A stretch of DNA of 64,000 bases from Nymphaea colorata (GCF_008831285.2 NC_045141.1:13376106-13440105); one strand, 5' to 3'. Positions 35,191 through 49,515 are shown, numbered from the stretch's first letter. A program made the numbers and translations. The notes: generated by a model from the letters alone, not told the origin.

Positions 35191-35610
35191 GCCATATATG
35201 TCTATGTGTGTGTGTGTGTGTGTGCATGCATGTGTGTGCATTTTTTACTTTTTTTTTCCTCCAATTCGGCCGTTTGTGGACTGGCCGAATCTTAGAGTTA
35301 TTCATTAGTATTTTTCTTATTGTAGCTGTCTTATATTAGCTGGTTTAGGGTTGTCACTGTGATTGTCACTGTGACGTTGGACTGTAGCCGTAAGTCTGCA
35401 GACTGGACTATGGCTTTGTATTGTGGGTGTGCCACGTGTTTGTGGACTGAACTGTCGCAGACTACCATTGTAGCTGTGAATTGTTTTCTCAACAAAATGG
35501 ATGATAGAGGCAAGTTAAGACAGCTATGAGCATTTTGACAAGAAGACCTCCCGTCAGTGTAACCATAATAACTGCCACATCTGAACCAAAAGCTTTTTGA
35601 CTGTTTTAGG
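34394..35610. other. Gene-free stretch with compound microsatellite
   Basis: 35144-35222 is (CT)n(AT)n followed by (TG)n and GCATG repeats. 35340-35480 has repeated TTGTCACTGTGA and TGGACTG words without an obvious unit. No gene. Confidence 0.6.
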
Positions 35611-35611
35611 G

Positions 35612-36680
35612 GCATGGAACAGGAAAGAGTAAAAGCTAGTGATAGGGGTGAAAATGTGCAGTTTGTTTTGTAATTTATTTCACACAATTTATTGGTCCAT
35701 ATAGACATCCTAAAGCTCATCTTTTTCAGATTTATGGGCAAGCAACTAGCTTGATAATAGGGCAGACAAAGTTATTTTGAAGGAGTTAAAAGGAGAAAGA
35801 CAGCTTAAAAAAAAAATGAAGACATCAAATGTGTTGTCTTTACCTTTTCCTAGAGATCTCTCTTTTGAAGAAAAAAAAAATCAAGGGAATAAAATAATAT
35901 AAAGATCATTTAGAAATAAGGGCAGCAGAATTTGATAAAAACAGACACTAATTCTGAAGTTGAATTCCTTTTAACTTTTAAGCAGCATGAAATCATTAAG
36001 GTTGTAATCTGGCTGGTTAGGCATCTCCTTTCTAATTTAAGACACTGATTTTAATTTTTAACAAGTAATATGGAAGACTTGTTAGTCAAAAGGAAACTTG
36101 CAAGAAACAATACGGAGTTCCTATTGTTGCTGACTAGTGGAGTGATATATAGAGGCAACTCTTGATAAATTTTTTCAGTTAGCCATTCAATGAGCTAATT
36201 TTTGGTTAAAGACACATGATGCAACTGGAGAGTATAAAGATGTTCACTATTTAAAGAGTTTGTTCATAGTAGTGATGAAAGAAGATGATGAGGAGAATAT
36301 AGTGCAAATGAATATGATAATGCTGCTATTTTTAGACATGCAGGAAGGAGATTGGAAGTGATGACAAATACTCTCAGTTTTCAACACCTTGTGCAGCAGA
36401 TAGTCTAAATTTAGCACTCAGGAGAATATGGCATCCATCGAAAGAAGATCCTGAGATAGCAAGATCTAGGATGGTATGCTTGAGAAGACTTTTTATGGAT
36501 CATCATGATATAATGCACATAGTTACTTTAAGTATCTTTTCACAAGAAAATTGAATCTTTATCAATAGCTAGGGTAACAGATAATAAAAATTTCATTGAC
36601 TAGTGGGCATCATATAAATCAGAGACGCCTACTCTCCAAGGTCTTGCAATGAAGTTGCCATATGCGCCTGCTACATTGTC
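35612..36680 (+). repeat. Right copy of duplicated block containing hAT relic
   Basis: Counterpart of 1270-2322, collinear, with extra bases near 36091 (GAAACTTGCAAGAAACAAT region) absent in the left copy. Confidence 0.85.
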
Positions 36681-36730
36681 ACGTAGATATTACCAAACAG
36701 CATATAATTTGCACCATGTATGCAGGTATG
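36080..36730 (+). pseudogene. hAT-superfamily transposase relic, right copy
   Basis: Same motifs as the left copy: KTHDATGEYKD, STPCAADSLNLALR and, after a stop, WASYKSETPTLQGLAMKL. It extends further 3' than the left copy (SRRYYQTAYNLH near 36690), where the C-terminal dimerisation region would lie. Multiple stops and shifts make it inactive. Confidence 0.6.
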
Positions 36731-37055
36731 CAAAGGTCACTGATAGGTTATTTGTTTTGTATCAATGTTGATTACCCGATACACATGAAGTAGATCAAAA
36801 GTGCCACTGCCAATAGTACAGAAGGATCAATTGCCTATAGACTTCTGGTTTTGGGTTTGGAAGTTAGGCACTAAACGCCCCATCTAACAGGGAAAAACAC
36901 ATGCTCGCTGCTCACATATTCAGATCAAAATATCTTCTTATAAAATCACTTTCCAAATTCAAACGTAATCCTACTTATTATATCGATTGACTGATAGACA
37001 AGGGCGACAAACAAATTGCCTTAGGTGGTAGCTTATGTTCGAGGATCAGTGGCCC

Positions 37056-37056
37056 T

Positions 37057-37142
<86 letters not shown>

Positions 37143-37270
37143 GATACCATACTTGCAACAATAACCTCTTTTATGTAGAAGAGAGGGAGTGTGAGAGAGA
37201 GAGTGCCATAGGTTCCTGCAATAATGACTTCTCTTGTGTAGACAAAAGAGAGAGAGAGAGAGAGAGAGTA
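37056..37270. repeat. (AT)n(AG)n compound microsatellite
   Basis: (TA)n at 37060-37095 followed by (GA)n to about 37140. Two further GA runs (37190-37202, 37245-37268) follow a repeated unit containing AATAA(C/T)(C/G)ACTTCT. Frames here are artefacts. Confidence 0.85.
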
Positions 37271-37287
37271 CTTACTTAACATTACAC

Positions 37288-37411
37288 GTTGAGTAAAAGG
37301 AAAGGGTGGGCCTCCCAAAGCCTTTTTGGAAAAAAAGGTAGGCTGAGACATTGAATAAAAAAAGAGGGGTCTCCCAAAGCTCTTTTGGAAAAAAGGTGGG
37401 CTGAGTCTGAA
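37288..37411. repeat. About 62-bp tandem duplication
   Basis: Two units sharing TTGA(G/A)TAAAA, CTCCCAAAGC, TTTTGGAAAAAA and GGCTGAG. Partly diverged. Confidence 0.8.
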
Positions 37412-37904
37412 GCGCGTGCCTCACAAATAAGTGCACTACAGTGACAAGCGTGCACCTCAACTTGGTGAGGTACGTGCATCAGGCACAAAGTGCCTCACTC
37501 TTACGCCTAGACGTGAAGGGAATATGCCACTAACAACAATGGTGATGACTATGTGAGAATGTATGTTGTGTATCTTTCCTCACTCAGATTCACAATTTTA
37601 GGTTTCAGGCTACTTTCAGCTTAGCCTTTTTAGATTTTAGAAATTAGAATTAAAACTTCAAATAGTAGCTTAAGAAATCAAAATAATTTGAATGCTCTAC
37701 AAATTTTGAGAAATATTAATGTTAAAATGTAAACTTGCTCTTCTTGTGCTGCAAAACCTTCATTAACATCATTAAATTTGATGTTTAAAACTTTTAATCT
37801 TTACTGTCATGCTAAGATATGCTTGATATGTTGTACTTTAAATTGTTTTTAGAGTTACAGATGGTAGTCATACGTTTCTTATTGAGAAATACATGTTTTT
37901 TAAG

Positions 37905-38300
37905 AGATATCCTATGGGTACGGGTCCGGGTACGTGGATACGGCAATTTTCAAAATTTTAGGATACGCGGATCCGGTGAATTTTATATTCTAAAAAAAAG
38001 GATAATAAAATAAAACAAACATTAAATTAATAATTCACTCTTACAATCTCATAAGTCATAAGAAAGAAAGTCTCAAACAAAACATTGTTCATGATCAATC
38101 TCATAAGTCATAAGAAAGAAAGTCTCAAACAAAACAACAAAGAATGTCGGGTTAGTAAAGTGGTTTGGATCGGGTCTGACCCAGACCCGATCCAAAACGT
38201 ATCCTGCAGTGTCCAAGTGTCGGTATTCAGATGTCGGAGTGTCGACACCGGTACGTGGCCCATTTTGCCGTGTCCGTGTGACATAGACAGTACATTTACT
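37905..38300. repeat. GC-richer repeat fragment with strong hairpin
   Basis: It contains GGGTCCGGGTACGTGGATAC and GACACCGGTACGTGG words, a 41-bp direct repeat (38045-38085 and 38096-38136, containing TCATAAGTCATAAGAAAGAA), and a perfect inverted repeat at 38163-38195 (15-bp arms starting TTTGGATCGGGTCTG, loop ACC). The 5-bp motif context matches sequences in the copia LTRs and the solo LTR. Probably a retroelement or MITE remnant; class unassigned. Confidence 0.5.
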
Positions 38301-41300
38301 GGTTTATTTATTTTCTTTCTTTTTCCCCTCTAGTCTCCAAGTGCCACCAGGACTGCCTAAACAGAACCTAGTGCTTTCAACTATAATACTAAAAGAAGAT
38401 AAATCCCCAAAAAACAAATTTGAAGTCATGCCATGATGATATTAACTTACAGAATGGAGAAATTTATGGAATACTGGAAATAGTATACATGTCTGCACAT
38501 GCAACACCTTCGAAAGAATACATCATTCTTGAGCTATATATTTTAAGAAGCACTACCATTTTGACAATGACCACCCTGATTAAGTCTTCAGTTTAGAAAG
38601 CAAATGATCAATGTGAACTAGAATTATTCAACAGCCATCAAATCTAATGCAAACAGAATTTAATGGGACTTGTTTTTTTTCTTGAGAAGAATTAGCTAGA
38701 AAAGGAAGGGTGAAAAGGATGCAGCAAAAACATACATGAATAGCAAATATAAAACTAGAACTATGACAACGCCATAGTTTTCTCACTAAAACCAAAACTA
38801 AACAAGGAGAGACGTCCTTAAGAATAATCATGTGGAGAAAAACTCATAGGAACTACCGAGGGGTTCTGCAAAATTTGGGTAGTTCAATGCAGAACAACGT
38901 TACAACGTTACCTATTATCATGGAATTTGGATACATCTTTGAAGTCTTGTATCATCACTATCCCAGATAAGAGACTAAAGTTGAATCTTGAGTTCATCAC
39001 TCACTTCCCAAGGTAAATCAAAGGACGCAACGAAGTATTTTCATGATACCATTGTCTTTGCAGAAAGTGCGTGTCACAGGCTTCACCATGTTTAAAGTAT
39101 TAACTAGAATAACGAAGTATTAGCTTTTATCAAACAACTAATTTTGCTAACACAAGAAAAACCTCCTTTTGCAACTAACAGCCTTCCATCAACTGATACA
39201 GTTCTTTGACGGCAAAAATTTCAAAACTAGATTCTCAAGATACGAACCAAAAAGAAAAAGGTGCTTTTAGGACATCCCAACATGACAGCAGTATCAAGAA
39301 CTAATCCAAATACTTCGGGTACTTTTTTGTTACTAGATTATCGTTATTTATCAACTTTAGAAGTGTGCATAACTAAGGCTGAAATAAGTCCAGCTTGCTT
39401 TCCGCACTCGACGCCAAGAAGAGCATCCAAAAGGATGAACAAAACATCCGGGTGATAAGTAGCATGCATATTGCAAATGTGTTATAACTTATAACTTTGC
39501 CGGATGTTTGCTCAATTTGATAACCATGAGACTTTCGACATAATTTTTGTGGAAAGTAATAAATACAAAAAAACCTAAATTGCATGTGCTGGATTCAAAA
39601 TTCAATCTAATAAAAACTTGACTTAGCCCACGAACAAGATAACTTTTATGTTGACGAGACTTTTGTTGCATCTTGATAAGTCAAACAGCCTTTTCAGTTT
39701 TCAACAATAGCCCTACCTTGCATGTTCCATGTACTCAATTGAGAGATTGAATTTCTGTATCTTTTGAGCTAGAAGGTCAGTCATCAAAATGAAGTCTCAG
39801 TGCCTTAGAAAAGTCTAACATGTCTGTGCATCGAAAACCTAATTCTCACTTGAGGTAATTGCTAGTTACATGTTTCTGAAATGTCTTGCTAATTAAAAGT
39901 TTAAACATATCCTACATGCCACCCAAATAAAAAAAAAAATTGGATACTCACGAATAACATAAGATATAGCTACCAAAGTACCAGAACATTATGCACAGCT
40001 AGAACCTTCCCACATGGTTCAACAAGATCACAGGTTGCAATGGCTCGCATCTTTCTTATGTTCTCTCTATAAAGCTTATTGTGCTCTGTACATTTCATGC
40101 ACATGTATTAAAGATCTTCTTCTTAAAACTTAGAATTACACAGGCAGGCTTTTCTTTCTTCTCGTTTTTGTATGGAGGCACAGAGGAATTGTCAAAATAT
40201 GATATCACTAGTCCTCAATATTTTGATGATTATACACTTTCTGGTTATTTCTTGTAGAAATAAGAAGTAAGGATAATTAGATGGACATGGAAAAAAGATC
40301 CCAAATGCAATTTGAAATCTAATTAATAGAACAACCACAAACATTATTAAAGAAACAAAAAAGAAAATTCAGTTTGAAACCCTATTCGGAACATTCCAAA
40401 ATTGAGAGCATGCATAATGGAGAAATCAAGTAGAATTAAACGTGAACTGCAAGTTTAAGAACAAACAGAGACAACTTTTCCCCTGATCAAACCTGTAATT
40501 AGGGACATTAAGCAAGGATTCTAACAAGAGTGAATACGACATCAAACCGCCTGTCAACTCAAAGAAAGCAGAAAAAATCAATAGTATGCTAACAATATTT
40601 TAATTATGAAATCCCTACATTGACCAGGTTTATTCCAAGATTAGCCTGCCATAAGGGTTATATATAAGAACTTGACCACCCAGAAAACATCAAAATGATT
40701 CACAAGAAATAAGATCCTCTAGAACTCCAGTATGTTCCTAATTTGCATTGAACTTTTTCAATAACCCAATCCCTCTGAAGTTACTAGTAATTTGATGGTA
40801 GGAGAACAACACCAACTTCTATAAAAATTTTCTAACTAAAGGGAAGCGCTTCCAGTTCCAGAATGCCATTAAAAGACACTTTCTTTTCAAGGAAAAAACA
40901 AGTTCATAAATTGGAAGAAATTACTTTATACAAACTATGGATATGGATCCATTTCTATTGGTCCTATGTTTGAATAATTTCATATACGAAATTCGAGTCC
41001 AATAGATCATACATGGTGCCTCTGTTTGAAGGACAAAATATCTAGTACACTTTGTTTCTAAAACTGTATTTTAAATGTAGAATCGGTTAAATCTTTTTCA
41101 TTGCGAATCCTTTAGGAATTTTAGTATTTTAAAATATATGTCTTCCATCCACTTTTTTTTTTAATATGAAATGTTCCCAGTTATGTATGTGCTCATTAAT
41201 GAAGTTTCAATGTTAATATTGCCACCCATGGAAAATAAGTTAGTAAACCTCAGTGAACAGAACAAAATGCAGAAATTAAAAAGCGTTATCTGCTAAAATC

Positions 41301-41607
41301 AGACCATCTCTAATCTCATTCCACTTTGATTGAACTTTGCATTCATGAATCAGCAAAATCCATTTCTAACTTGAGCTAAAAATTAGTTTGATCTTTAGGG
41401 AGAAAATGCCGAGAACCAGACATTCCTACCACTGTAGCGAAGCACAAACAACCGCCAGCATCTCTTTCTCTCTCTTTTCCCCTTCCCCCAACAAAACACC
41501 AATAGAAACAAATACATCAAATAGCACGATTATCACCACTCATGTTGATCTAGCACTGCTAATAGATGGCGTTGAGCATAAATGTAAGAAACCTGTCAGA
41601 TGCAGCA
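38301..41607. other. Stretch 3' of the KH gene
   Basis: AT-rich with no complete gene. On the minus strand near 39370-39450 one frame reads PDVLFILLDALLGVECGKQA, protein-like but isolated and without convincing splice sites. Nothing else is recognised. Confidence 0.35.
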
Positions 41608-44600
41608 TTATGGTGACCCCTGCCCGCTCATTACAAATGCCTGTAGAAGACTTTGTGCAGCATGAGTTTGATCAGGTGTTCCTGATATTATGATCACTGT
41701 CTCTGTGTCCCCTGGCCTAGGTTCAGTGATGGTAATTTTGGCACCTGATATCTGTAAAAAAATTTATTTTCAATTAAAAATAAGCATAATTTGGAAGTTT
41801 GAATGCACCATTCATGATGTCAGAAAGCTAGATCTTCATCATGCCCAATAATACAAGTTTTCACTATGTTGAACAAATGGATGCATCAAACAGGTGGGAC
41901 AAGGAACCATGCATAGGATTCACTTATACATACCTGGCGAATCTGCCGCAAACACTCTCCATCCTCTCCATAAATTGAAGGTACAAAAGCACGTGGAACA
42001 GCAACTTCTACAGTTGTGTTTGTGATGATGGCAGGATGGCTACATCAACAACAGTGAAAAAAATCAAGGACATGCAAAGATAATAAAATTTATATTTTCC
42101 ATCTGAAAACTATAGCATAAAAAGCAGGATGCTTTTATATTATTGATACCTTCCAAATCCTGTCACCCTACTTGGAGGGCCAGCCCCCGGATAGTCAGGT
42201 AAACCACTAGCAGCCCCACCACTTCCCTGCCCGAGTCATCAACAAGCAGTTTGTGAGATAAAGTTAAATCAAATAAACCACAATTAGTAGGAAACAAACG
42301 AAGGATGAAGGATAACAAATATCTACATATAAAAACAGAAGAAAGTTCAAAATATGTATGGATAAAAGAGACATGAAAATAGACTACGACAATCAAAGCA
42401 TGATCTTGTTAACTAGATCCACCTATGTCTAGGGTTTCATCAAATAGGTTGTCCACCAAATTGTTTTAAAACAAAAATTTGACTTGGAACATTGGCTTTC
42501 CAAGAGGAACAAAATTCTATAAGAGACCCGTATTTCATAATTACAATCTCTTCAGTACAAATTGTTATTTTAAACACCATAATATCAGAAAATACCAGTT
42601 TTCAATAAAGGCATAGAAAGTTGCTGATGCAAGCTTGATGGTCTAACTTTTGCGAAGATTTATTTCATTTCATTTGACTAGATTTTATATGCATGAAAAC
42701 ATGTTAGCAACATTTACCAATCCATTACACATTCACTCAAGATTCATAAATGTTAGAAATGCCTATCTAAGCATCCCCAAACATATGGTATGCCATTTCC
42801 TGGTGGCTGGTTTTTATTTTGGGGAACAAAGAAAATCAAATTTTAGCACAGGCTTGTCATAATCATAATGCTAACATAAACATGTTAATATTTCTAATAA
42901 TTGGAACTCAAGCAAACAAAATACCCCTCTCCATGAATATGAAACAGCAATTGCTTCCACCAGGCACCAAAAATAAATTTGCACTATATAATAAAGACAT
43001 CAACTTCATAATCTGCTTTCACACAACATCTAGCAACATGTTCTCTTTCATGTCACACTGACTCCATTTTTTACTCTTCCATCATGTCCCGTAACTTGTC
43101 ACATGCATTTTTCATAAAAACTGCTTGGCAGCACATTCAGATGACACAGGTTCCCTTGCTCAATAAGAATCATATAGCTTCCTTTATGCATTTCATCCCG
43201 CACCAGAACATAGAGGATTTTTAACCACAATTTTTGAGGCTCAATAAGTTACTCAAATATTGCATCTACAATAATATCTATCATGTGGCTTCCTTATCAA
43301 TGTCATCCCCTCATTTTGGTGACAATGAACAGACTAATTCCAGAAATACTCTTATTTTATAAACCCCTTGCATGTAGCCAATGATACATTTGAATTGATG
43401 AATGAGCACAACAATCTGCATCTTAACATACTGCTAATTTGTCAAAAAATGAAACAAAGCAAGGTTCATTACTTAGTATGCAAGATGAGCCATAACAGCA
43501 AGAGTAACACTGAAATAGAAGGTAAAGCTCACCCATAACCACAAAAATTAAAAAGATTTTCCAGGAGGGTTCAACTAGTCACAAGATAGTAAATAAAAGA
43601 AAATTTAACTATGTAGCCAATAAATGTAGTTTGGAATCCATTGACTTCCAGGATGCCAATTAACTTGATGCAAAAAAAAATAGTAAAACTGTAAAATACT
43701 TTAAAAAATTGAATGACACTAACTCAATAATCCAACTGCCCAACTAAACTAATAACTCTGATCACTATGTCTTTCGAGCAACCATTTAGGGAATTGATTG
43801 CATTACAAAATGTACAATCTGACAGTCAAAGAATATCATCACAAATAGAAATTAATCTTGGGAAGATCATACAAATACAGTAACCAAAATTCTCCTAGAT
43901 TAGTCATTCCATAAATCAGTCACCACATTCTACTTCTGCAAAGATGAAAGCCCCCCAAGATACATTCAACACAGTAGCATTTTGAAACATATCTAGCTTG
44001 CAAAGTAAGACAATCAACAAGCTCTTACCAGAGCTTGTCCCAGAGTTAGAAAGATACATTATGAGCAGGAAATGCCTGCACACAGAACTTAAGCACTCAA
44101 TATGAAAAAGATGAAAGGGTAACATTATAAAGAAAAAAGATGAAAACCAGAGAACATTTAGTGTGAGAAAGGACACAATAAACCATAGTAACCTTAAGCA
44201 ATGAGGTATGGACAACAAGGGCTCATAAGACCAAAACCACAAAGGAAAGTTTTGATGATGACAATTGGAAAGGGCAATGCAGGTCACCTTCACATGAAAG
44301 TGAGTGATAGTTGTGACCAGACAAGATACCACTTTACAGACAGATGGATCTTCATAGAGTTTTACAATATTGAGAGTAATCATCTAAAGAGACAATTTAT
44401 AAGACTATAGGTACTTGGCTGAACCACATGTTCCCTAAAACCTGAGAGGCCTCCTCCCCAAAAGACAGGAAACTTTGATGGATGCCCCACTGAATTCCTG
44501 AACAATCCCAATCAGATACTAAAGTTTTTTTTTAAAAAAAAAAAACAGCAGATTTTTACAGATTAACATTCTTCAATGCTCTTAAATTACTAATGAAGGC

Positions 44601-47600
44601 TTCTTTTCTTTTTCTGCTTTTGCTGCACAAACTCCTTCACAAGGCTTAAATTTCTTCTCATTAGATTAACTTAATGTGGCATCCATCCTCCTCCACCTAT
44701 AGATGCATCCACAATATGGAAAGAGGTAGAATATTTGGTGGTCAAGATCTATAAGGCCATCTTAAACTCAATTTTCAATGCCCGAAATACAATCACAAAC
44801 TTAATCCAAAACAGCAAGAGAAAAGTGAACTCTACTAACACAGACATGATGAAAAACAACAGAACCGTGTCCACAGTGCATTCCGAACACACACACACAC
44901 AGTTAATAAAAAAAAGGCTCTATCCATCCAATTCACTATATTGTAGATTTATGGCAAGCAATAACAATTCCTCAACATCAAGTTTCATCAGAAGAGAAGC
45001 AGACAAAGAAAGGCAAAAGATTTGCATAATAAAGATATTAAGGTAAGAGCTTACATGTGATGGCCAGGTGGGCATGGGCATCCTTTCAGAACCATGGGGG
45101 ATCCCTGGCTGGATACCGTGAGGGAAGAGAGGTCGTTCCTCATGAGGTGCAAGGACCTCACCCTGGTCAAATTTACGCGGCGAGGGACCAAAGCTGGGAT
45201 ACATTCTTTGAGGTGATGGCTCTCGCCTTCCCATGTATGACACCATTGGAGGCATGTGCTCAGAGAAAGGATTATGTGGTGGATGGTGCATAGGAGGACC
45301 ACGAAACATATTATGGCGCAGCCTTGAGGTAACTTGTAGAAGAGCCTCCTGTACTGACTCAAATTCCCCAGATACCTGACAGTCAGGAAATGCATTTTTG
45401 GTAAGCAAGGATATATCACAACCAATGATGGGAAGGAAAAATTACCTTACCAGGGGAATAAATCAAAAGAGGAACAGAAGAAAAAAACCTGAACTTCTTC
45501 TTCATGCTCTGAGGCACATTTTGATATCTGATCCTTTCCCAAAATACGTATCTGTGCCCCAGAGAGCTTTCTCATCTCTGCCATTATGCTACCACCCTTT
45601 CCAAGCAGGCACCCTATCTGATTGGATGGTACAAGAAGCCGAGCAAGCACATTTTTGTCACTAGAATCAGGAACTGATCTTACAACCCTATGTTGTACAC
45701 GAAGAAGTGCATCTTGAGCAGCAGCAATCCTATCCATTGGGTGCTGCAAACAGATAAACTTGATTACTATGTGCCCATCAGGAGCAACTTCTGTGCATAG
45801 CGCACAACCACATCTCATGGAAAAAGAAGAAGCCATTTTGGAGAGCCTTCCAAATGGATCATATCAAATACTTACAACAGGAGCAGAAATTGCTATGACC
45901 CGATCATCAGTATCTTGTACAGCATCAAGGATTTTGATATCAGCACCTGTCTCACTGTGAATATTTCTCACTATACTTCCTCCCTTTCCAATCACACCTC
46001 CAACCTTCTCATTAGTACATAACAAACGAAAACTGAGAATATCTGGTGGACTATTAACCCGACTTGATCTAGCAGGATCATGAAACATAGAAACAGAAGG
46101 AGAAGCACTTGGGAAAAAATCATTCCCATCATGCAAGCCAAAGGCATGACGAGGACCTTGAGCAGAAGAATGGTAGCCTATGGGAGGCGGGACTTCTGAA
46201 TGAGGGACAGGACCAAGTGGATGTGTTGCCAGAAAAGATGATTTGCCTGCAGGAAATGTATCCCTCTCGCGCGGAGGATTTTCCAGAAGCTGTTGAGAAA
46301 CAGATTGAAGAGCTTTTCTTGCCGAATCCACTGGTCCAGAAATCTATACAAAGAACAGATCATTGGCCAATCATAGCAATTATGTTACAAAAGAAAAATG
46401 GTTAAGAGGCAGGGGACAGAGAGCACAAAGGTCAATGGAGAACAACAAAATTAGGAACATGAATACACAATCGCTAAATGCATAACAGTGTTAGTATTTT
46501 TAACCAAACAACCTAAGAGATGAATATAAAGTGGATCATCTTCCTAAAAATATATCAAGTGATTTTATAGGACAAAGATGCATGAAACATGGGCCAAGAT
46601 TATCCAAAGGAGCTGGAAAGGGAAGACACCAGGCTCCTATCTTTAATTTCAATGTCTTCTTGCTTGGAAAATAATAGCTTATCCTGTAACTTGGTTGTTT
46701 CGACTATAAAGGTTCATCCTATAACGTGGTTTACCACATCACTTGTTCCGAAAGCCACGAGACTGGTTTCTTCTATCTAATCCCAGCTTTCCAGGAAGGC
46801 AAAAAACTGCTAACACATTTGGAAGAAAGGACATGAAGCAGCTCCACAACAACAATTACCATTAAAAGAGCGGGGAAAAAAGTAGCACACATAATACTAA
46901 AGAAAATCCATAAGCCAAATTCTTTATTCTTCAAGGAGATATCACAAATACCTGAACCAGTTCTTCAGATGGCAGAGCACATGAAGGTATCTTATCTCTT
47001 GGAAGGATTCTTATTTGTGCCCCACTCTCAGCTGACATTTGTTTAATTACACTTCCACCTTTCCCAAGAATGCAACCCACTTGGATTGAAGGCACAAGCA
47101 GCCTTACAACAAAGCTGGATTTCTTGCTTGCTTCATCTTCGGTCTCATTCTCAGACTCCCCTTCAACCATTCTCTCGAAAACAAGCAATAATGCCTTTTG
47201 TGCTGGTGGAATACCTTTTTCACCCTGTTGGTCTTTTAAAGGCTCTGATTCTTTATCATCCTTCTCATCATCCTGTTCTTTTATTTCCTTGCCATTGTCT
47301 CCACCTTCATTTTCATCACCATCCTCTCTGCCCTGCTCCTTATCAGCCTCTTTGTCCTTTTCAGGTCCTATTATAACAACTACTCGTTCCTCACAACCAG
47401 GAAGGGGTTCTTCTACTCGTATTTTTGCCCCAGTTTCTTTACGTATTTGTGTGACAATAGTCCCACCTTTACCAATCACACTTCCAGTCTTTGAAGCACG
47501 ACAAAGGATTCGAAACACAATAGAATCAGAGGGCAATTTTCTCTGATGCTGTGAAGGTAAAGGGAAACTATTCCACTTCTCCCTTCCATTTGGCTGAATA

Positions 47601-47647
47601 TGGTTCCACTCATAGGGTCTTTTAGATGGTGTCAACGCAAAAGACAT
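41608..47647 (-). CDS. Five-KH-domain RNA-binding protein (HEN4/RCF3-like), intact
   Basis: Seven coding exons (minus): 47647-46952, 46343-45876, 45743-45489, 45375-45055, 42226-42150, 42039-41934, 41751-41608. All introns are GT-AG, phases agree, and the sum is 688 aa plus TAA. KH domains: 1 (about 43-100, GKGG 59-62), 2 (178-255, GKGG 195-198), 3 (333-388, GKGG 351-354), 4 (420-497, GKGG 436-439) and 5 (613-682, GEDG 630-633). A Glu/Asp/Lys-rich linker lies between KH1 and KH2, and a Pro/His/Met-rich stretch follows KH4. Plant five-KH proteins of this kind (RCF3/HOS5 and HEN4 relatives) are nuclear RNA-processing cofactors acting in splicing, mRNA maturation or miRNA biogenesis. Start chosen: the ATG at 47647, just after a plausible 5'-UTR acceptor at 47673. 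The 2.8-kb intron 4 is shared in part with the left pseudogene copy. Confidence 0.9.
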
Positions 47648-49515
47648 GTCCTCAATAATGCAAACAGGCAACCTGATGTGCCAGAATATATACAATAGAG
47701 CAACTGAAAGCAAAGGGGGGGTATTTGCCCAACACCAAGCAGGTGAAACATGCACAATCAGCAGTACCTACAAAAGATTGAGCTCATCACTACAGCCAAG
47801 AACCTATAAGTGAGATAAATTTACCTTTTCTATTTACAACAAAAAGCACAAAACACCAACTCAAATGTTATCCATACATAAATGAACATATACATAAACA
47901 TGCAAGTCATGCAACCATATTTGCAATTTGCATCTCTTTGAAGTTGGTTAAGTTGTCAATGTAATCCAGTTTGAGACCTCTGCAACGCTTCTATTCTTTC
48001 TATAGTTCATAAAATCATGTCTTTCTGTAGTTCATGAAATCATGTACATGTGTGAAATCTTGACTGTCCTGGCATTCATTAATGACTGGTTCACAGTTCA
48101 TAACTTCCCCAATACTTTGCTTTTTCTAAATAAAAGTAAAATATCTATAAGGCTATAACTAGATGCATGATATATACATGAATACAAATCTAAATAAAAT
48201 ATTTTAACAATATCATGATTTCACCACAACATATTTAAAGAAAAAACCCATAAAAAATAAAAACTTGCAATGTATTTTAAAATTCATGAAATCTAAGATT
48301 CCGGCGAAGTATTCTGTGTTGCCATGATTTATTATTAGGCAAACTCTAATTATTTGCTCAATGAATGAGCTTTCTGATATTTCCATTTCTTATTTTTTTT
48401 ACAAGCCCTTAACGTCAGATAGTTTATGAGAGAACAATAAATATTGTCAGATTGTGCCTCACTAAGGTATAGGCGTATAGCCATGAATGAAGATTATATT
48501 TGTGGCTTTGGATATTCATGAAGAAAGGATATGTCTTATAAGATTATGTTTTTTTAAATTTAAATAAGAAATTATCAAACAAAAACTTTCTAGTCATGTT
48601 AAATCATATAGATGCATAAAATACAAGGTTACCACATGATTTTATAGAGACTGTCTGGAAAAATATTTAATGCACTTAAGTTATTCCCAAGTACTATAAC
48701 TGGACAACTAGCAACTGGAAGAGCAAAACGAGCAGATACCTAGACTTTAGCACTACTCGAACACAATGACTACAGTCTATGCGATCCATGCACCTCCAAA
48801 TGAGGTCATCTGCATCTGATCCATATCTCACCGACTCGAATGTATAACAGCTAGGACAGGTGAACTGGTTAAACAGGCAGTGAAACAACAGAGGGTTGCC
48901 CGTTGGATTAGGAGCTAGAAGGACTGAGGTAGTAATTAATAAAAGATATAGAAAAATAGAACTTGTAAGTTTACCCCTTGGAAAAATATCAAAGAACTAC
49001 AAGTTAAAACAACCATCAAGCGCATGCTTGATGGAACACGTAGTCTGAAACCAGGGTTGTCAAAAAGTGGGAAAGCCATCTGCTTTTATTGCATGGGATA
49101 TAACAGAAACGCGCCCCAATAGAGATTCAAAAGCAAGAGAACCGCAGCTAGCTACCAGCCAACATACTCTTTTTGCAATTTTCACAACCATACACCTCGA
49201 ACAATCACAAAACTAACTTAGAGGTTACATCAACCATTTATATCATGTGAAATTGAACACACCCAGAAGGTAAGAATACTGCAAATGCGTAGAAGGGGCA
49301 CAAAAAAATATACATGCATATACAGAGAAAACCCTCGCACCATCACTAAAAGAAACGTCTGCTTCCAAATTGAAATCATTGTTCTCCATCGGAATAACAC
49401 GAAAAGGTATACCAAAAAATGGGGAAAAGACAGCAGTCTAAGACCTCATACAACAGAGGTAAACTCCAAATCCCTTACCAATGTGTGACGCCCGCGAAGA
49501 AAAAAACCTGCTTAC

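Noticed and set aside
37046-37351. 101-codon frame on minus strand
   Set aside because: Translation of (GA)n and (TA)n microsatellites.
47070-47546. 158-codon plus-strand Ser/Pro-rich frame
   Set aside because: Antisense shadow of KH exon 1, caused by the Glu/Asp/Lys-rich linker.
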